62,381 nucleotides of DNA, from contig CAXBOT010000008.1 in NCBI GenBank assembly GCA_963977495.1, positions 1-62,381 on the forward strand, given 5' to 3'. Positions 35,554-43,694 of the stretch are shown piece after piece. The notes below the pieces were generated by a model. It saw only the letters and a program-made list of their open reading frames with translations, was not told the DNA's origin and searched no databases. The position numbers and the translations under genes are program-made. The DNA is from UBA1672 sp963977495. Its GTDB lineage: Bacteria; Pseudomonadota; Alphaproteobacteria; Micavibrionales; Micavibrionaceae. Position 1 is the stretch's first letter, and each line of letters begins with the position of its first letter.

Positions 35554-36557
35554 TTGAATTGATAATCAATAATGTTGACTCAATTATACTTGCTTTTGTT
35601 CAGGGTGCATTCGGGAGCTTAACACCTATCGTTCAGATTTTATGGCGATTAATGTTCATCATTTTCATAGCTGTTTTTGGGTATAAGGTGATTATTTCAG
35701 GGAGATTTGGAGCAAACGAATTAATCGTAAATACTCTTAAAATCATTGTTCTATTACTCATTGCAACGGAATGGGACACCTTCTTCTTGCTTGTCTATAA
35801 CATGGCAACAGACCTTCCATCTGATATAGCTGGACAAATTATGACCGGTGCTGCAAACGCAACACCAGGATCAGTTGCCGGAGACGGGGCAACAGCCAAT
35901 CAGGTTCTTTCTAGCTTTTATGACAGGTCTTTAGTCATTGTTTCTGAAATCCTAGAAGGCGCAAGGTGGTATGATGTTGGAAAATATTTCTATGCTTTAA
36001 TAGTTTGGTTTGGCGCATTATCCCTTGCTGGCTATGCAGCCATGTTGATTGTTCTCTCTAAAATTGCAGTAGCAATATTATTGGCCATTGGGCCTTTATT
36101 TATTCTTCTTTTAATTTTCTCCAATACCCGCAATTTATTTGAAGGGTGGCTAAGAACCCTACTTAACTATGCTGTGATACCTATCTTTGTGTATACGCTA
36201 TTGGCGTTGCTTTTAACGCTCTCTGATCCAGCCATAACTAATTTAGAAAACAATACAACAGGCTCAGCCAATACGCTTTCATACATAGGCGCATTTTTGT
36301 TCATATCCTTTGTTTCGGTGCTTTTGCTGATGCAAGTGATGAACATCGCAGCATCTATAACAGGTGGATTATCTCTATCTACGATGGGCGCCGCGGCATG
36401 GGGAACCAAAGCTGCCGGAAGGGTCGGAAAAGCGACGCCAAAAGGCGGGTTTACGACAGGTGTTGTTGCTTACAACGCAGCACGCCATCCCATCCAATCA
36501 TCAAAAGCTATTGGTAAACGATTGGCTGCATCAGCAAAGAATATTAGAGGGTTTTAA
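35550..36557 (+). CDS. virB6: VirB6-type polytopic membrane protein
   Basis: No ATG lies near the start. TTG at 35550 has TTGGAG nine bases upstream and is preferred; TTG at 35535 is the alternative. About 335 residues with at least five membrane helices (about 15-65, 155-230, 245-270) and a glycine-rich basic tail (AAWGTKAAGRVGKATPKGG), as in VirB6/TrbL. It forms part of the inner-membrane channel. It overlaps the end of the upstream lipoprotein gene. Confidence 0.85.
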   Translation: MIELIINNVDSIILAFVQGAFGSLTPIVQILWRLMFIIFIAVFGYKVIISGRFGANELIVNTLKIIVLLLIATEWDTFFLLVYNMATDLPSDIAGQIMTGAANATPGSVAGDGATANQVLSSFYDRSLVIVSEILEGARWYDVGKYFYALIVWFGALSLAGYAAMLIVLSKIAVAILLAIGPLFILLLIFSNTRNLFEGWLRTLLNYAVIPIFVYTLLALLLTLSDPAITNLENNTTGSANTLSYIGAFLFISFVSVLLLMQVMNIAASITGGLSLSTMGAAAWGTKAAGRVGKATPKGGFTTGVVAYNAARHPIQSSKAIGKRLAASAKNIRGF

Positions 36558-36560
36558 GAA

Positions 36561-37235
36561 ATGTCTAAAAATAGAGACGATTACTACGACAAAGCATCTA
36601 CATGGGATCAGGAGATCATAGCAAACGCACTCCTTTCTAAGAAACGGGCATGGATTTTTGCTTTTATTTGCATGGGAATTTCAATTCTCAGCTTACTTAC
36701 TCTTATTCTGATTTTACCGCTCAAAACATTTGAACCTTATGTTGTGACAGTTGATCGTTCTACGGGCTATTTAGAGGTTTCAAAGGGATTAAATGATTTA
36801 ACGCTTTCAGAAGATGAAGCTGTCACGGAAGCAAATCTTGTGAAGTATGTTTCTTTGAGAGAACAATATAATCCAGCCATTTTACAGCAAAATTATGAAG
36901 CTGTTGCCAATATGTCAGATGGAGAGGCTCTCAAGGAATATCGTGAGCTATGGGCAGAAAATAATCCTAATAACCCATCAAGAAAAATGCGGGATAGAGG
37001 CTCCATAGACATTAAAATAAAGTCTGTTTCTTTCATCAATGACAAGACTGCATCTATTCGCTTTCTTCGCGAAGTCCGAGAAAGTGACAGATTAAGAGTG
37101 AGTGAATGGAACGCCATTATTCAATTCCGCTACTCACAAAAACCTATGCAAATGAAGGACAGATTTTCTAACCCCCTTGGATTTCAAGTAACAAACTACC
37201 GCGTCAACCCAGAAGTATTGGAGAATATACGATGA
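36561..37235 (+). CDS. virB8: VirB8-type assembly factor
   Basis: 224 residues: a short cytoplasmic head, one membrane helix (about 32-54, FICMGISILSLLTLILIL) and a periplasmic NTF2-like domain containing LVKYVSLREQYN and NPLGFQVTNYRVNPE, hallmark stretches of VirB8. It nucleates the secretion complex. It starts 3 bases after virB6. Confidence 0.9.
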   Translation: MSKNRDDYYDKASTWDQEIIANALLSKKRAWIFAFICMGISILSLLTLILILPLKTFEPYVVTVDRSTGYLEVSKGLNDLTLSEDEAVTEANLVKYVSLREQYNPAILQQNYEAVANMSDGEALKEYRELWAENNPNNPSRKMRDRGSIDIKIKSVSFINDKTASIRFLREVRESDRLRVSEWNAIIQFRYSQKPMQMKDRFSNPLGFQVTNYRVNPEVLENIR

Positions 37236-38206
37236 AACTTAAACCCCTACTCTTAAACACAGCCATTATTTCTTGTCTGTTCATAAGTCCCGCATTAGCC
37301 GGAAAAGACCCGAGACCTATGACAGCAGATTCACGCGTCAAAATTGTGACTTATCATGAAAGTGATGTTTATCAAGTTAGAGGTCACTACGGATATTCAA
37401 CCGTGATTGAATTATCTCCCAAAGAGCGTATCGAAACCATATCGCTTGGTGACACACAAAGCTGGCAAGTCATAAAACCTGGAAAGCCCAATATCATGTT
37501 CATAAAGCCTCTTGAAGAAGATGCCGCTACAAATATGACAGTGATTACAGATAAGAGAATGTACACTTTTGAACTAACAGCGAGCCAAGCCTATTCTCAC
37601 AGATCATCTGATCTTACATTTCGTTTGAAATTTCATTATGCGGATGATGCTACTCAGGAACTTGCTTATATAGGAAGCGTATCTCAGGCACATTACAATC
37701 CATTAGAAGGAACCGATGCTACTGATCTAAATTTTGATTACAGCTATTCAGGCTCTAAAAGATTACGCCCTGTCAGAGCATTTGATGATGGGGTCTTTAC
37801 TTATTTTCAGTTTGAGGATTTTGATGTCATGCCTGCTGTTTTCGCAGTCGATGAAAATGGCAATGAGCGTTTAGTAAACTTTAATGTTCAGGGCAAATAC
37901 GTTGTGGTTTCTGGATTAGGCTCTCAATTCACTTTGCGTGATGGTGATACAGCCACATGCATCTTTAATGAAGCTTTCCCTAAGCCAATGCAAAAACCTG
38001 AAATTGAAACTGGTGTGATTCCATTAGTGGAGCTTGAAGAAGCATCCGAAGACGTTGTTTTATCTCACGCTACTCCTAAGCCAACGCGTAAACCAAACAT
38101 AGAAGCTATCAAGCTGGCAGCTGAAGAGAAGCCGAGCTTATTTACTAAAATTTTTGGAACGCGCGAAGACATAAAATTGGCACAAGGGCCAAGATTTAAC
38201 GATTAG
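37232..38206 (+). CDS. virB9: VirB9-type outer-membrane complex protein
   Basis: 324 residues with a signal peptide (about 1-22), the N-terminal beta domain (HYGYSTVIELSPKERIETISLGD) and the C-terminal CagX domain (DGVFTYFQFEDFDVMPAVFAVD ... GKYVVVSGLGSQFTLRDG). A proline/lysine tail after about 250 is longer than usual. It overlaps virB8 by 4 bases. Core-complex ring component. Confidence 0.9.
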   Translation: MKLKPLLLNTAIISCLFISPALAGKDPRPMTADSRVKIVTYHESDVYQVRGHYGYSTVIELSPKERIETISLGDTQSWQVIKPGKPNIMFIKPLEEDAATNMTVITDKRMYTFELTASQAYSHRSSDLTFRLKFHYADDATQELAYIGSVSQAHYNPLEGTDATDLNFDYSYSGSKRLRPVRAFDDGVFTYFQFEDFDVMPAVFAVDENGNERLVNFNVQGKYVVVSGLGSQFTLRDGDTATCIFNEAFPKPMQKPEIETGVIPLVELEEASEDVVLSHATPKPTRKPNIEAIKLAAEEKPSLFTKIFGTREDIKLAQGPRFND

Positions 38207-38214
38207 GAATTATC

Positions 38215-39369
38215 ATGAGTGATGACGATATAAACAATCCAGACAAAAATGAATTACATGCCAGTAAGCCTATAGACGGAGATCGTGATATCCCATCTGT
38301 GGCTCATAATAGGGATTTTTCCAAATTAGGAATTATTGCTTTTATTGCTGTGGGTTTAATTGCAATTATTCTGGTTGCAAAAGATGGTCTAGATAAAAAC
38401 GATCCAAAGCCATTAACGGCAGCTGAAGAAATTGAATACCGCACCAGTGCGCCTTCAGGCCCTTACATAGATATTGCCGAACCTGAATTGCCAATAGAAC
38501 AACTTGTGCCTCCTATTGATGAAAGAGAGCTTTACGATCCACTTGAAGCACAGCGAGAATTTCAAATGCAGCAAGAAGCCTTGCGTATGGCGCGAGAGCA
38601 AAAAAAGCGCATGGAAGAGCGCAGAAGATCGCCGCAAATAATTTTCGATGAATCAAAAAACAGCCCATCTGGTGATACCCCCGCCGTATCTTCACAAAGC
38701 GGCTCTCTTTTAGGTGGGCAGGAAGATCCCAATATCGCTTTTGCTAACCAATATGCCAATGCTGATGTTGAAACTGCTCAAGCCTCACAGTTGCAAAACC
38801 TTGAAACTCTTGTGACACAAGGGACAGTTATAGATGGCATTTTAGAAACAGCCATTCAAAGCGACTTACCGGGCATGGTTAGGGCAATCGTCAGTGAAGA
38901 TGTTTACTCTTTTGATAATTCTACACTTGTGATTCCAAAAGGATCAAAACTTGTAGGCAGATATAGATCAGCCCTGACTACAGGACAATCCCGCGTTTTT
39001 GTGATTTGGAACCGTTTGATTAGAAGTGATGGTGTCAGTATTAATATTGGCTCATACGGAACGGATGATTTAGGGCGTAGCGGTTTAGCCGGTGTTGTTG
39101 ATACCCACTTCTTTGAACGATTTGGCTCATCCGTCTTATTGTCTCTTATTGATACAGGGCTTCAAATTGGCGTCAATGCCGTTGATGATGAGGATCAAGC
39201 AACAGTAGCCCTAGAGACTGGATCAGATTTCAGCCATTCAGCTGAGATCGCATTGGAAAATACTATTGGAATTCCCCCTACAGTTCATGTCCATCAAGGC
39301 TCTCGTATTAAAGTGTTTGTCGGGAAAGATTTAGATTTTTCACAAGTGGCCGGTAATGGCAGAAGATAA
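38215..39369 (+). CDS. virB10: VirB10-type core-complex protein
   Basis: 384 residues: a cytoplasmic head, one helix (about 38-56, LGIIAFIAVGLIAIILVA), a proline- and glutamine-rich periplasmic linker, and the C-terminal barrel with GTVIDGILETAIQSDLPG, YRSALTTGQSRVFVIWNRL and the late PTVHVHQGSRIKVFVGKDLDF. It spans both membranes and senses ATP use by VirB11/VirD4. Confidence 0.92.
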   Translation: MSDDDINNPDKNELHASKPIDGDRDIPSVAHNRDFSKLGIIAFIAVGLIAIILVAKDGLDKNDPKPLTAAEEIEYRTSAPSGPYIDIAEPELPIEQLVPPIDERELYDPLEAQREFQMQQEALRMAREQKKRMEERRRSPQIIFDESKNSPSGDTPAVSSQSGSLLGGQEDPNIAFANQYANADVETAQASQLQNLETLVTQGTVIDGILETAIQSDLPGMVRAIVSEDVYSFDNSTLVIPKGSKLVGRYRSALTTGQSRVFVIWNRLIRSDGVSINIGSYGTDDLGRSGLAGVVDTHFFERFGSSVLLSLIDTGLQIGVNAVDDEDQATVALETGSDFSHSAEIALENTIGIPPTVHVHQGSRIKVFVGKDLDFSQVAGNGRR

Positions 39370-40414
39370 AACCATTAAGGATATTGAGGTTGCAAACCAA
39401 TCTGTTGCTTCATCTGCGAAGCAAGAAGAAAACTCCAGTGTTTTTTTGCAACAATATCTTGGAATTTTTCAAAAATTTCTAAATGACCCCGAAGTATCGG
39501 AAATCTGCGTTAATAAACCTGGGCAAGTATGGATTGAGCGCTCTGGCGTACCAGAAATGGAATTTGTCGAGGATTCAGAAATAACAAATGAAGTCCTATG
39601 GAGATTAGGCCGTTTAGTTGCCAATTATTCCGATCAATCTATCGCAGTGGATAAGCCTTTGTTATCGGCCTCCCTCCCCTCTGGAGAACGTATTCAATTT
39701 GCTACGCCCCCTGTTTCAAGATTTGGAGTTGCGCTTTCGATTCGTAAGCAAGTTGTAAAGGATATGAGCCTTGAAGATTATAAGAAAATGGGCGCTTTTG
39801 ATGGTTTAAAATTAAATTGTAATGCCGCACAAAAGGCCAAGAAAAAATTAGACAGTCTTTATGAGAAAGGCGCTTTTCAAGAATTTATCTCCACAGCCGC
39901 GCGCAATAAGAAAAACATTATTATTTCGGGCGGGACTTCAACGGGGAAAACAACATTATTAAACGCTGTTCTAAAAGAAATTGATCAATCTGAGCGGATT
40001 GTAACCATTGAAGACGCACCAGAAGTTTTGCCTCATCATAAAAACCACCTCTCGCTGCTGGCCTCAAAGGGAGATCAAGGTCAAAGCCGCGTGACTATTC
40101 AAGATTTATTAGAAGCATCGCTACGTTTTAGGCCGGATCGCGTTTTACTCGGTGAGCTTCGAGGCAAGGAAGCCTATACGTTTTTACGCGCAGTAAATAC
40201 AGGGCATCCCGGCTCTATATCAACCGTTCATGCTGATACGCCGCATGGCGCTATGGAACAAATTTGTCTTATGGTCATGCAAGCCAATCTAGGATTAGAT
40301 CACGATCAAATTATGGCCTACATCCGCTCTATCGTGGATATCGTGGTTCAAATGAAGCGTGAAGGTGGTAAGCGTTATATCTCCGAAATCTGGTATCCAA
40401 ACCATGACAAATAA
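39356..40414 (+). CDS. virB11: VirB11-type hexameric ATPase
   Basis: 352 residues, overlapping virB10 by 14 bases. Walker A SGGTSTGKTTLLNAV at about residue 191, the Asp box TIEDAPEV, Walker B region RPDRVLLGELRG and the His box STVHADTPHGAMEQ. It switches the machine between pilus assembly and DNA export. It is followed at once, with overlap, by the coupling protein. Confidence 0.93.
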   Translation: MAEDKTIKDIEVANQSVASSAKQEENSSVFLQQYLGIFQKFLNDPEVSEICVNKPGQVWIERSGVPEMEFVEDSEITNEVLWRLGRLVANYSDQSIAVDKPLLSASLPSGERIQFATPPVSRFGVALSIRKQVVKDMSLEDYKKMGAFDGLKLNCNAAQKAKKKLDSLYEKGAFQEFISTAARNKKNIIISGGTSTGKTTLLNAVLKEIDQSERIVTIEDAPEVLPHHKNHLSLLASKGDQGQSRVTIQDLLEASLRFRPDRVLLGELRGKEAYTFLRAVNTGHPGSISTVHADTPHGAMEQICLMVMQANLGLDHDQIMAYIRSIVDIVVQMKREGGKRYISEIWYPNHDK

Positions 40415-42206
40415 TAAAGTCATCTATGCTCTAGCTGGACTATTCAGCTTAATATTTTATTTCTACGCAGTGTCTTTAATGTACTGCCTCTTAGCTAAAA
40501 TTTCTTTGGACGCAGCTAGCCCTTTCTTCATATTTTCGGTGTTCACAAGCCCTATTACAGATCAGATTCAATCACGGCTCTTTGTCGCTTTTGGCGCCCC
40601 TGCTGTAGCTTTGATTTTTGTTGGCGGTCAACTTTACGAGACATTATTTAATGATAAAGATCAATTCGGTAAAGCCAGATGGGGAGGTCTTCGCGATTTA
40701 AGAAAAGCAAAGCTCTTAGAAAAAGATGGCCTGATTGTTGGCAAATATAACGGCCAGTACCTCATGAGCAATCTGCCAACGCATTCAATCTGTGTTGCCC
40801 CTACAAGGTCAGGAAAAGGCATCGGAATAGTCGTTCCTAATCTATTGGCATGGAAAGGTTCGGTCATATGTTTTGATGTAAAACATGAAAATTATAGAAA
40901 GACAGCGGGTTTTCGAGCTGCCCATGGCCAAAAAGTGTTTATGTGGTCGCCAATGGATGAAAATCTAAAATCTCATAGATATAACCCGCTAGATGCTGTG
41001 AGCGATAATCCACACCAACAAGTCAGTGATCTTCAGGTTATTGCGCGGATTTTAATTCAAGACCCACCTAAGAGTGACCCCGTTTGGGCATCAGAGGCGC
41101 GTGCACTTTTTGTAGGGCTGGCTCTCTATGTCATAGATAGTGCTGAAATGCCTTCAACGATCGGAGCAATCAATAGGCTTTTGGGAACTGAAGCCGACTT
41201 AGGCGATGTTTGCCGGCATATTGTTAAAAAGCATCCTGAATTAACCGCAGCCGTCAAAAAATCACTTATGAATTTTGCCAACAAAGCCGCTAAAGAGCGT
41301 AGCGGGGTTAAATCTTCTCTAAATCAGGCAATCAACCTATGGGACAATCCTTTAATTGATGCGGCAACATCAGCAACAGATTTTAAAATTGAGGATCTTC
41401 GCAAAGAAAAAATGTCAATTTATGTTGGTGTCTTAACGGGGCAAATTGAAACACTGACTCCCCTGCTCCGAATATTCTTTGAGCAAATTATTACTAAACT
41501 CTCCATGAAGGAGCCTGACGAGAGTGAACCTCATAAGGTTTTAATGCTGCTCGATGAGTTTCATATGCTTGGCCGCATTGATGCTATGACAACGGCATTT
41601 ACCTTGCTTGCTGGCTATAATGTTCGCGTACTGGCTGTGGTTCAGTCATTAAATTGGCTCGATGTTACCTATGATCGCGACAAAAGAAACGGAATTCTAT
41701 CCTGTTGTGCCCATCAAATATTCTTTGCAACCAATGATCTTGCAACGGCACAATATGTATCTGAATCTTGCGGTAATCAAACGATTGAAACCGTATCTAA
41801 ATCGAAACGAAAATCCATGAAATATGAAGCTCCTACTCATAATACATCACAGCGGGGAACGCCGCTTATCGCCAAGCATGAAATGAGAGACTTTAATATC
41901 AATGAGCAAATTATTCTTGTTGAAGGCTCACAGCCCATAAAATGTAAGAAAATTGAATATTACAAAGACAAAACTTTCAAAGATCGAGAAGTGCCTCCTC
42001 CGGCAGTCCCAGAACTTATAATCAGCGATAATGCCATTCCATATTTTGATATTCAATCGGATCAAAATTCTAAAGCTCAGGAAAAAGACCCCAATCAAAC
42101 AGAGATTAATTATAATCCCCCCGAAGATTTGACAGACGGGATACCAGATTTGGAGAAAGAAGAAGATTTAGAAATTGTGAAACGGCTTTCTGGCAACCTT
42201 AAATAA
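40404..42206 (+). CDS. virD4: VirD4/TraG-type coupling protein
   Basis: From the ATG at 40404 (600 residues), overlapping virB11 by 11 bases. Two N-terminal membrane helices (about 5-30 and 55-75), Walker A APTRSGKGIGIVVPNL at about 132, Walker B MLLDEFHMLGRID at about 382, then a polar C-terminal tail. It brings the relaxase-DNA complex to the VirB channel. Last gene of the operon. Confidence 0.93.
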   Translation: MTNNKVIYALAGLFSLIFYFYAVSLMYCLLAKISLDAASPFFIFSVFTSPITDQIQSRLFVAFGAPAVALIFVGGQLYETLFNDKDQFGKARWGGLRDLRKAKLLEKDGLIVGKYNGQYLMSNLPTHSICVAPTRSGKGIGIVVPNLLAWKGSVICFDVKHENYRKTAGFRAAHGQKVFMWSPMDENLKSHRYNPLDAVSDNPHQQVSDLQVIARILIQDPPKSDPVWASEARALFVGLALYVIDSAEMPSTIGAINRLLGTEADLGDVCRHIVKKHPELTAAVKKSLMNFANKAAKERSGVKSSLNQAINLWDNPLIDAATSATDFKIEDLRKEKMSIYVGVLTGQIETLTPLLRIFFEQIITKLSMKEPDESEPHKVLMLLDEFHMLGRIDAMTTAFTLLAGYNVRVLAVVQSLNWLDVTYDRDKRNGILSCCAHQIFFATNDLATAQYVSESCGNQTIETVSKSKRKSMKYEAPTHNTSQRGTPLIAKHEMRDFNINEQIILVEGSQPIKCKKIEYYKDKTFKDREVPPPAVPELIISDNAIPYFDIQSDQNSKAQEKDPNQTEINYNPPEDLTDGIPDLEKEEDLEIVKRLSGNLK

Positions 42207-42238
42207 TAAGACTCAAAGTATAAAACCCATTTTTCTAT

Positions 42239-42535
42239 TTAAGCACTTCCTTGAACAAGGGCGCGCCGTACAGCGTCTGGCTCTTGATCAATCACAAATA
42301 AGAAATTTTTTGCGGCTCCGGTGGGCATACGTCTTCCCTGCTCCCAGTCTTGAATTGTCCGAACGTTCACACCAAAATAATCTGCAAAAACCGTTTGACT
42401 CATTTTCAATTTCTTGCGTATACGCCGCACATTGATTTCTTCTGGAATATGCACGACAGCACCGTTCTTCTCACCTTTTGCAAAGGCAAGCGCTTCTTCC
42501 ATACCCTTAATAATACTTTCGCTTACTTCGCTCAT
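42239..42535 (-). CDS. higA: HigA-type antitoxin, XRE family
   Basis: 98 residues with a central helix-turn-helix (VRRIRKKLKMSQTVFADYFG, then VRTIQDWEQGRRMP). It overlaps the stop of the toxin gene by 4 bases, toxin first, the order of HigBA systems. It neutralises the toxin and should repress the pair through the palindrome at 42893-42907. Confidence 0.85.
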   Translation of the reverse strand: MSEVSESIIKGMEEALAFAKGEKNGAVVHIPEEINVRRIRKKLKMSQTVFADYFGVNVRTIQDWEQGRRMPTGAAKNFLFVIDQEPDAVRRALVQGSA

Positions 42536-42876
42536 TTCTTCTTACTCCTGTATATATCTACAATAGCACTGGCCAAGGACTTCATGACGTTCTTATCTGC
42601 GGCGGTAATATTATCTTTCTGACTTTTCCCATACATCGTGACAAGAAAAACTGGAATATCGGCGCCACTAAAAAACGTAATGGCTCTATATCCACCACTT
42701 TTTCCTTTACCCTTACCTGCAATTCTTAACTTTCGCATTCCACCTGTACCGGAGATTTCATCACCTGCATCCGGATTAGAGGCAATCAGATCAACAATCG
42801 CTTCCCGTTCTTCATCCGATAAGCCCAATTTCTTGGCACATTTAATAAATTCCGGCAACTCTACAACAGTTTGCAT
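42532..42876 (-). CDS. higB: HigB/RelE-type toxin
   Basis: The ATG at 42876 has GGAGA upstream, giving 114 residues. The RelE-superfamily fold is suggested by LPEFIKCAKKLGLSDEER, the strand MRKLRIAGKGKGKSGGYRAI and FLVTMYGKSQKDN, with basic residues expected in ribosome-dependent mRNA cleavage. It stabilises the plasmid by post-segregational killing. Confidence 0.85.
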   Translation of the reverse strand: MQTVVELPEFIKCAKKLGLSDEEREAIVDLIASNPDAGDEISGTGGMRKLRIAGKGKGKSGGYRAITFFSGADIPVFLVTMYGKSQKDNITAADKNVMKSLASAIVDIYRSKKK

Positions 42877-42892
42877 CTTATATTCTCCACTA

Positions 42893-42907
42893 TACGGCAA
42901 TGCCGTA
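42893..42907. promoter_or_regulatory. Operator palindrome of the HigBA operon
   Basis: TACGGCA-A-TGCCGTA, perfect 7-bp arms, 17 bases upstream of the toxin start. The expected binding site of the antitoxin. The CGGCA/TGCCG half-sites recur at the AbiE promoter with wider spacing. Confidence 0.65.
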
Positions 42908-42967
42908 GTATTGTCAAGTTTCTAGGGGTTGTCGCAGGCATATTGTATAATACGTCTTCTGACAATC

Positions 42968-43267
42968 TTAAATAGATTGCCAAACCCACATACCAATCAA
43001 TCCAAGCGCACCCCAGAATAAAGCCATAAAGAAGGCTGCACGGATAAAAATGCCTAAAGCACCAAGGATGCCGCCAACAATAACGGATGGAACAATAGTG
43101 GACGCAAATCTTGCCCATTTCGGCCATTCATCAGGAATAAACTCTTGAAGATTATAACCGGTAAAGCCGGCAGCAATGATGAAGGCCCAGAAACTCCATA
43201 CCCCAATAGCGTGGACTTCGTATTCTTCTTCATCCATAAAATCATCGCCAACGCGTCTGTAAGCCAT
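42968..43267 (-). CDS. Small membrane protein beside the relaxase
   Basis: 99 residues: an acidic head (FMDEEEYEVHA), then three hydrophobic segments (about 22-40, 58-75, 78-97). It is 2 bases downstream of the RHH gene and 427 bases from the relaxase, in one minus-strand run. Family not recognised. A membrane partner for the relaxosome or a small stress protein are options. Confidence 0.6.
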   Translation of the reverse strand: MAYRRVGDDFMDEEEYEVHAIGVWSFWAFIIAAGFTGYNLQEFIPDEWPKWARFASTIVPSVIVGGILGALGIFIRAAFFMALFWGALGLIGMWVWQSI

Positions 43268-43269
43268 AA

Positions 43270-43692
43270 TTAAACCCCCTCACCCCGATCAGAAAGAGGT
43301 TTTAGCTCGCCCATACCGCGCACGATGGTTTCCATGAAGGAATCCAGACGCGCATTCGCTTCGACCTCTTTCGGGGTTTTATCATCTTCCGGAATGGAAG
43401 GATGGTGCATGAAAAACTCATGTGTAAATTTCAAGATCAACTCTTGGATAAAAGCCATATCTCTTGCGCTTTTTTTACGGTGTGATGCCAAGGACGCAGA
43501 GAATTGGTTATAGAGTTTCACCAAATCAGCATCCCGATCATTTCTATGTTCAGGAAACATGGCATAGCGAAGCCCATCATTGGTAATCGCTGATACATTT
43601 GGATTATGAGAGGCTTTCATTTGCTTCTCTAGTGCTTCCCATACATCTTCGTCAAAATAGACTGTTTTTTGGACGCGTTTTGCTTTTGCCAT
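43270..43692 (-). CDS. Ribbon-helix-helix accessory protein of the relaxosome
   Basis: 140 residues. The N-terminus (KRVQKTVYFDEDVWEALEKQMKA) reads as a ribbon-helix-helix strand and helix; the rest is helical. It lies 2 bases after the relaxase stop and is co-oriented. RHH proteins in this place bind the transfer origin and help the relaxase nick. Function inferred from fold and position. Confidence 0.65.
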   Translation of the reverse strand: MAKAKRVQKTVYFDEDVWEALEKQMKASHNPNVSAITNDGLRYAMFPEHRNDRDADLVKLYNQFSASLASHRKKSARDMAFIQELILKFTHEFFMHHPSIPEDDKTPKEVEANARLDSFMETIVRGMGELKPLSDRGEGV

Positions 43693-43694
43693 TT

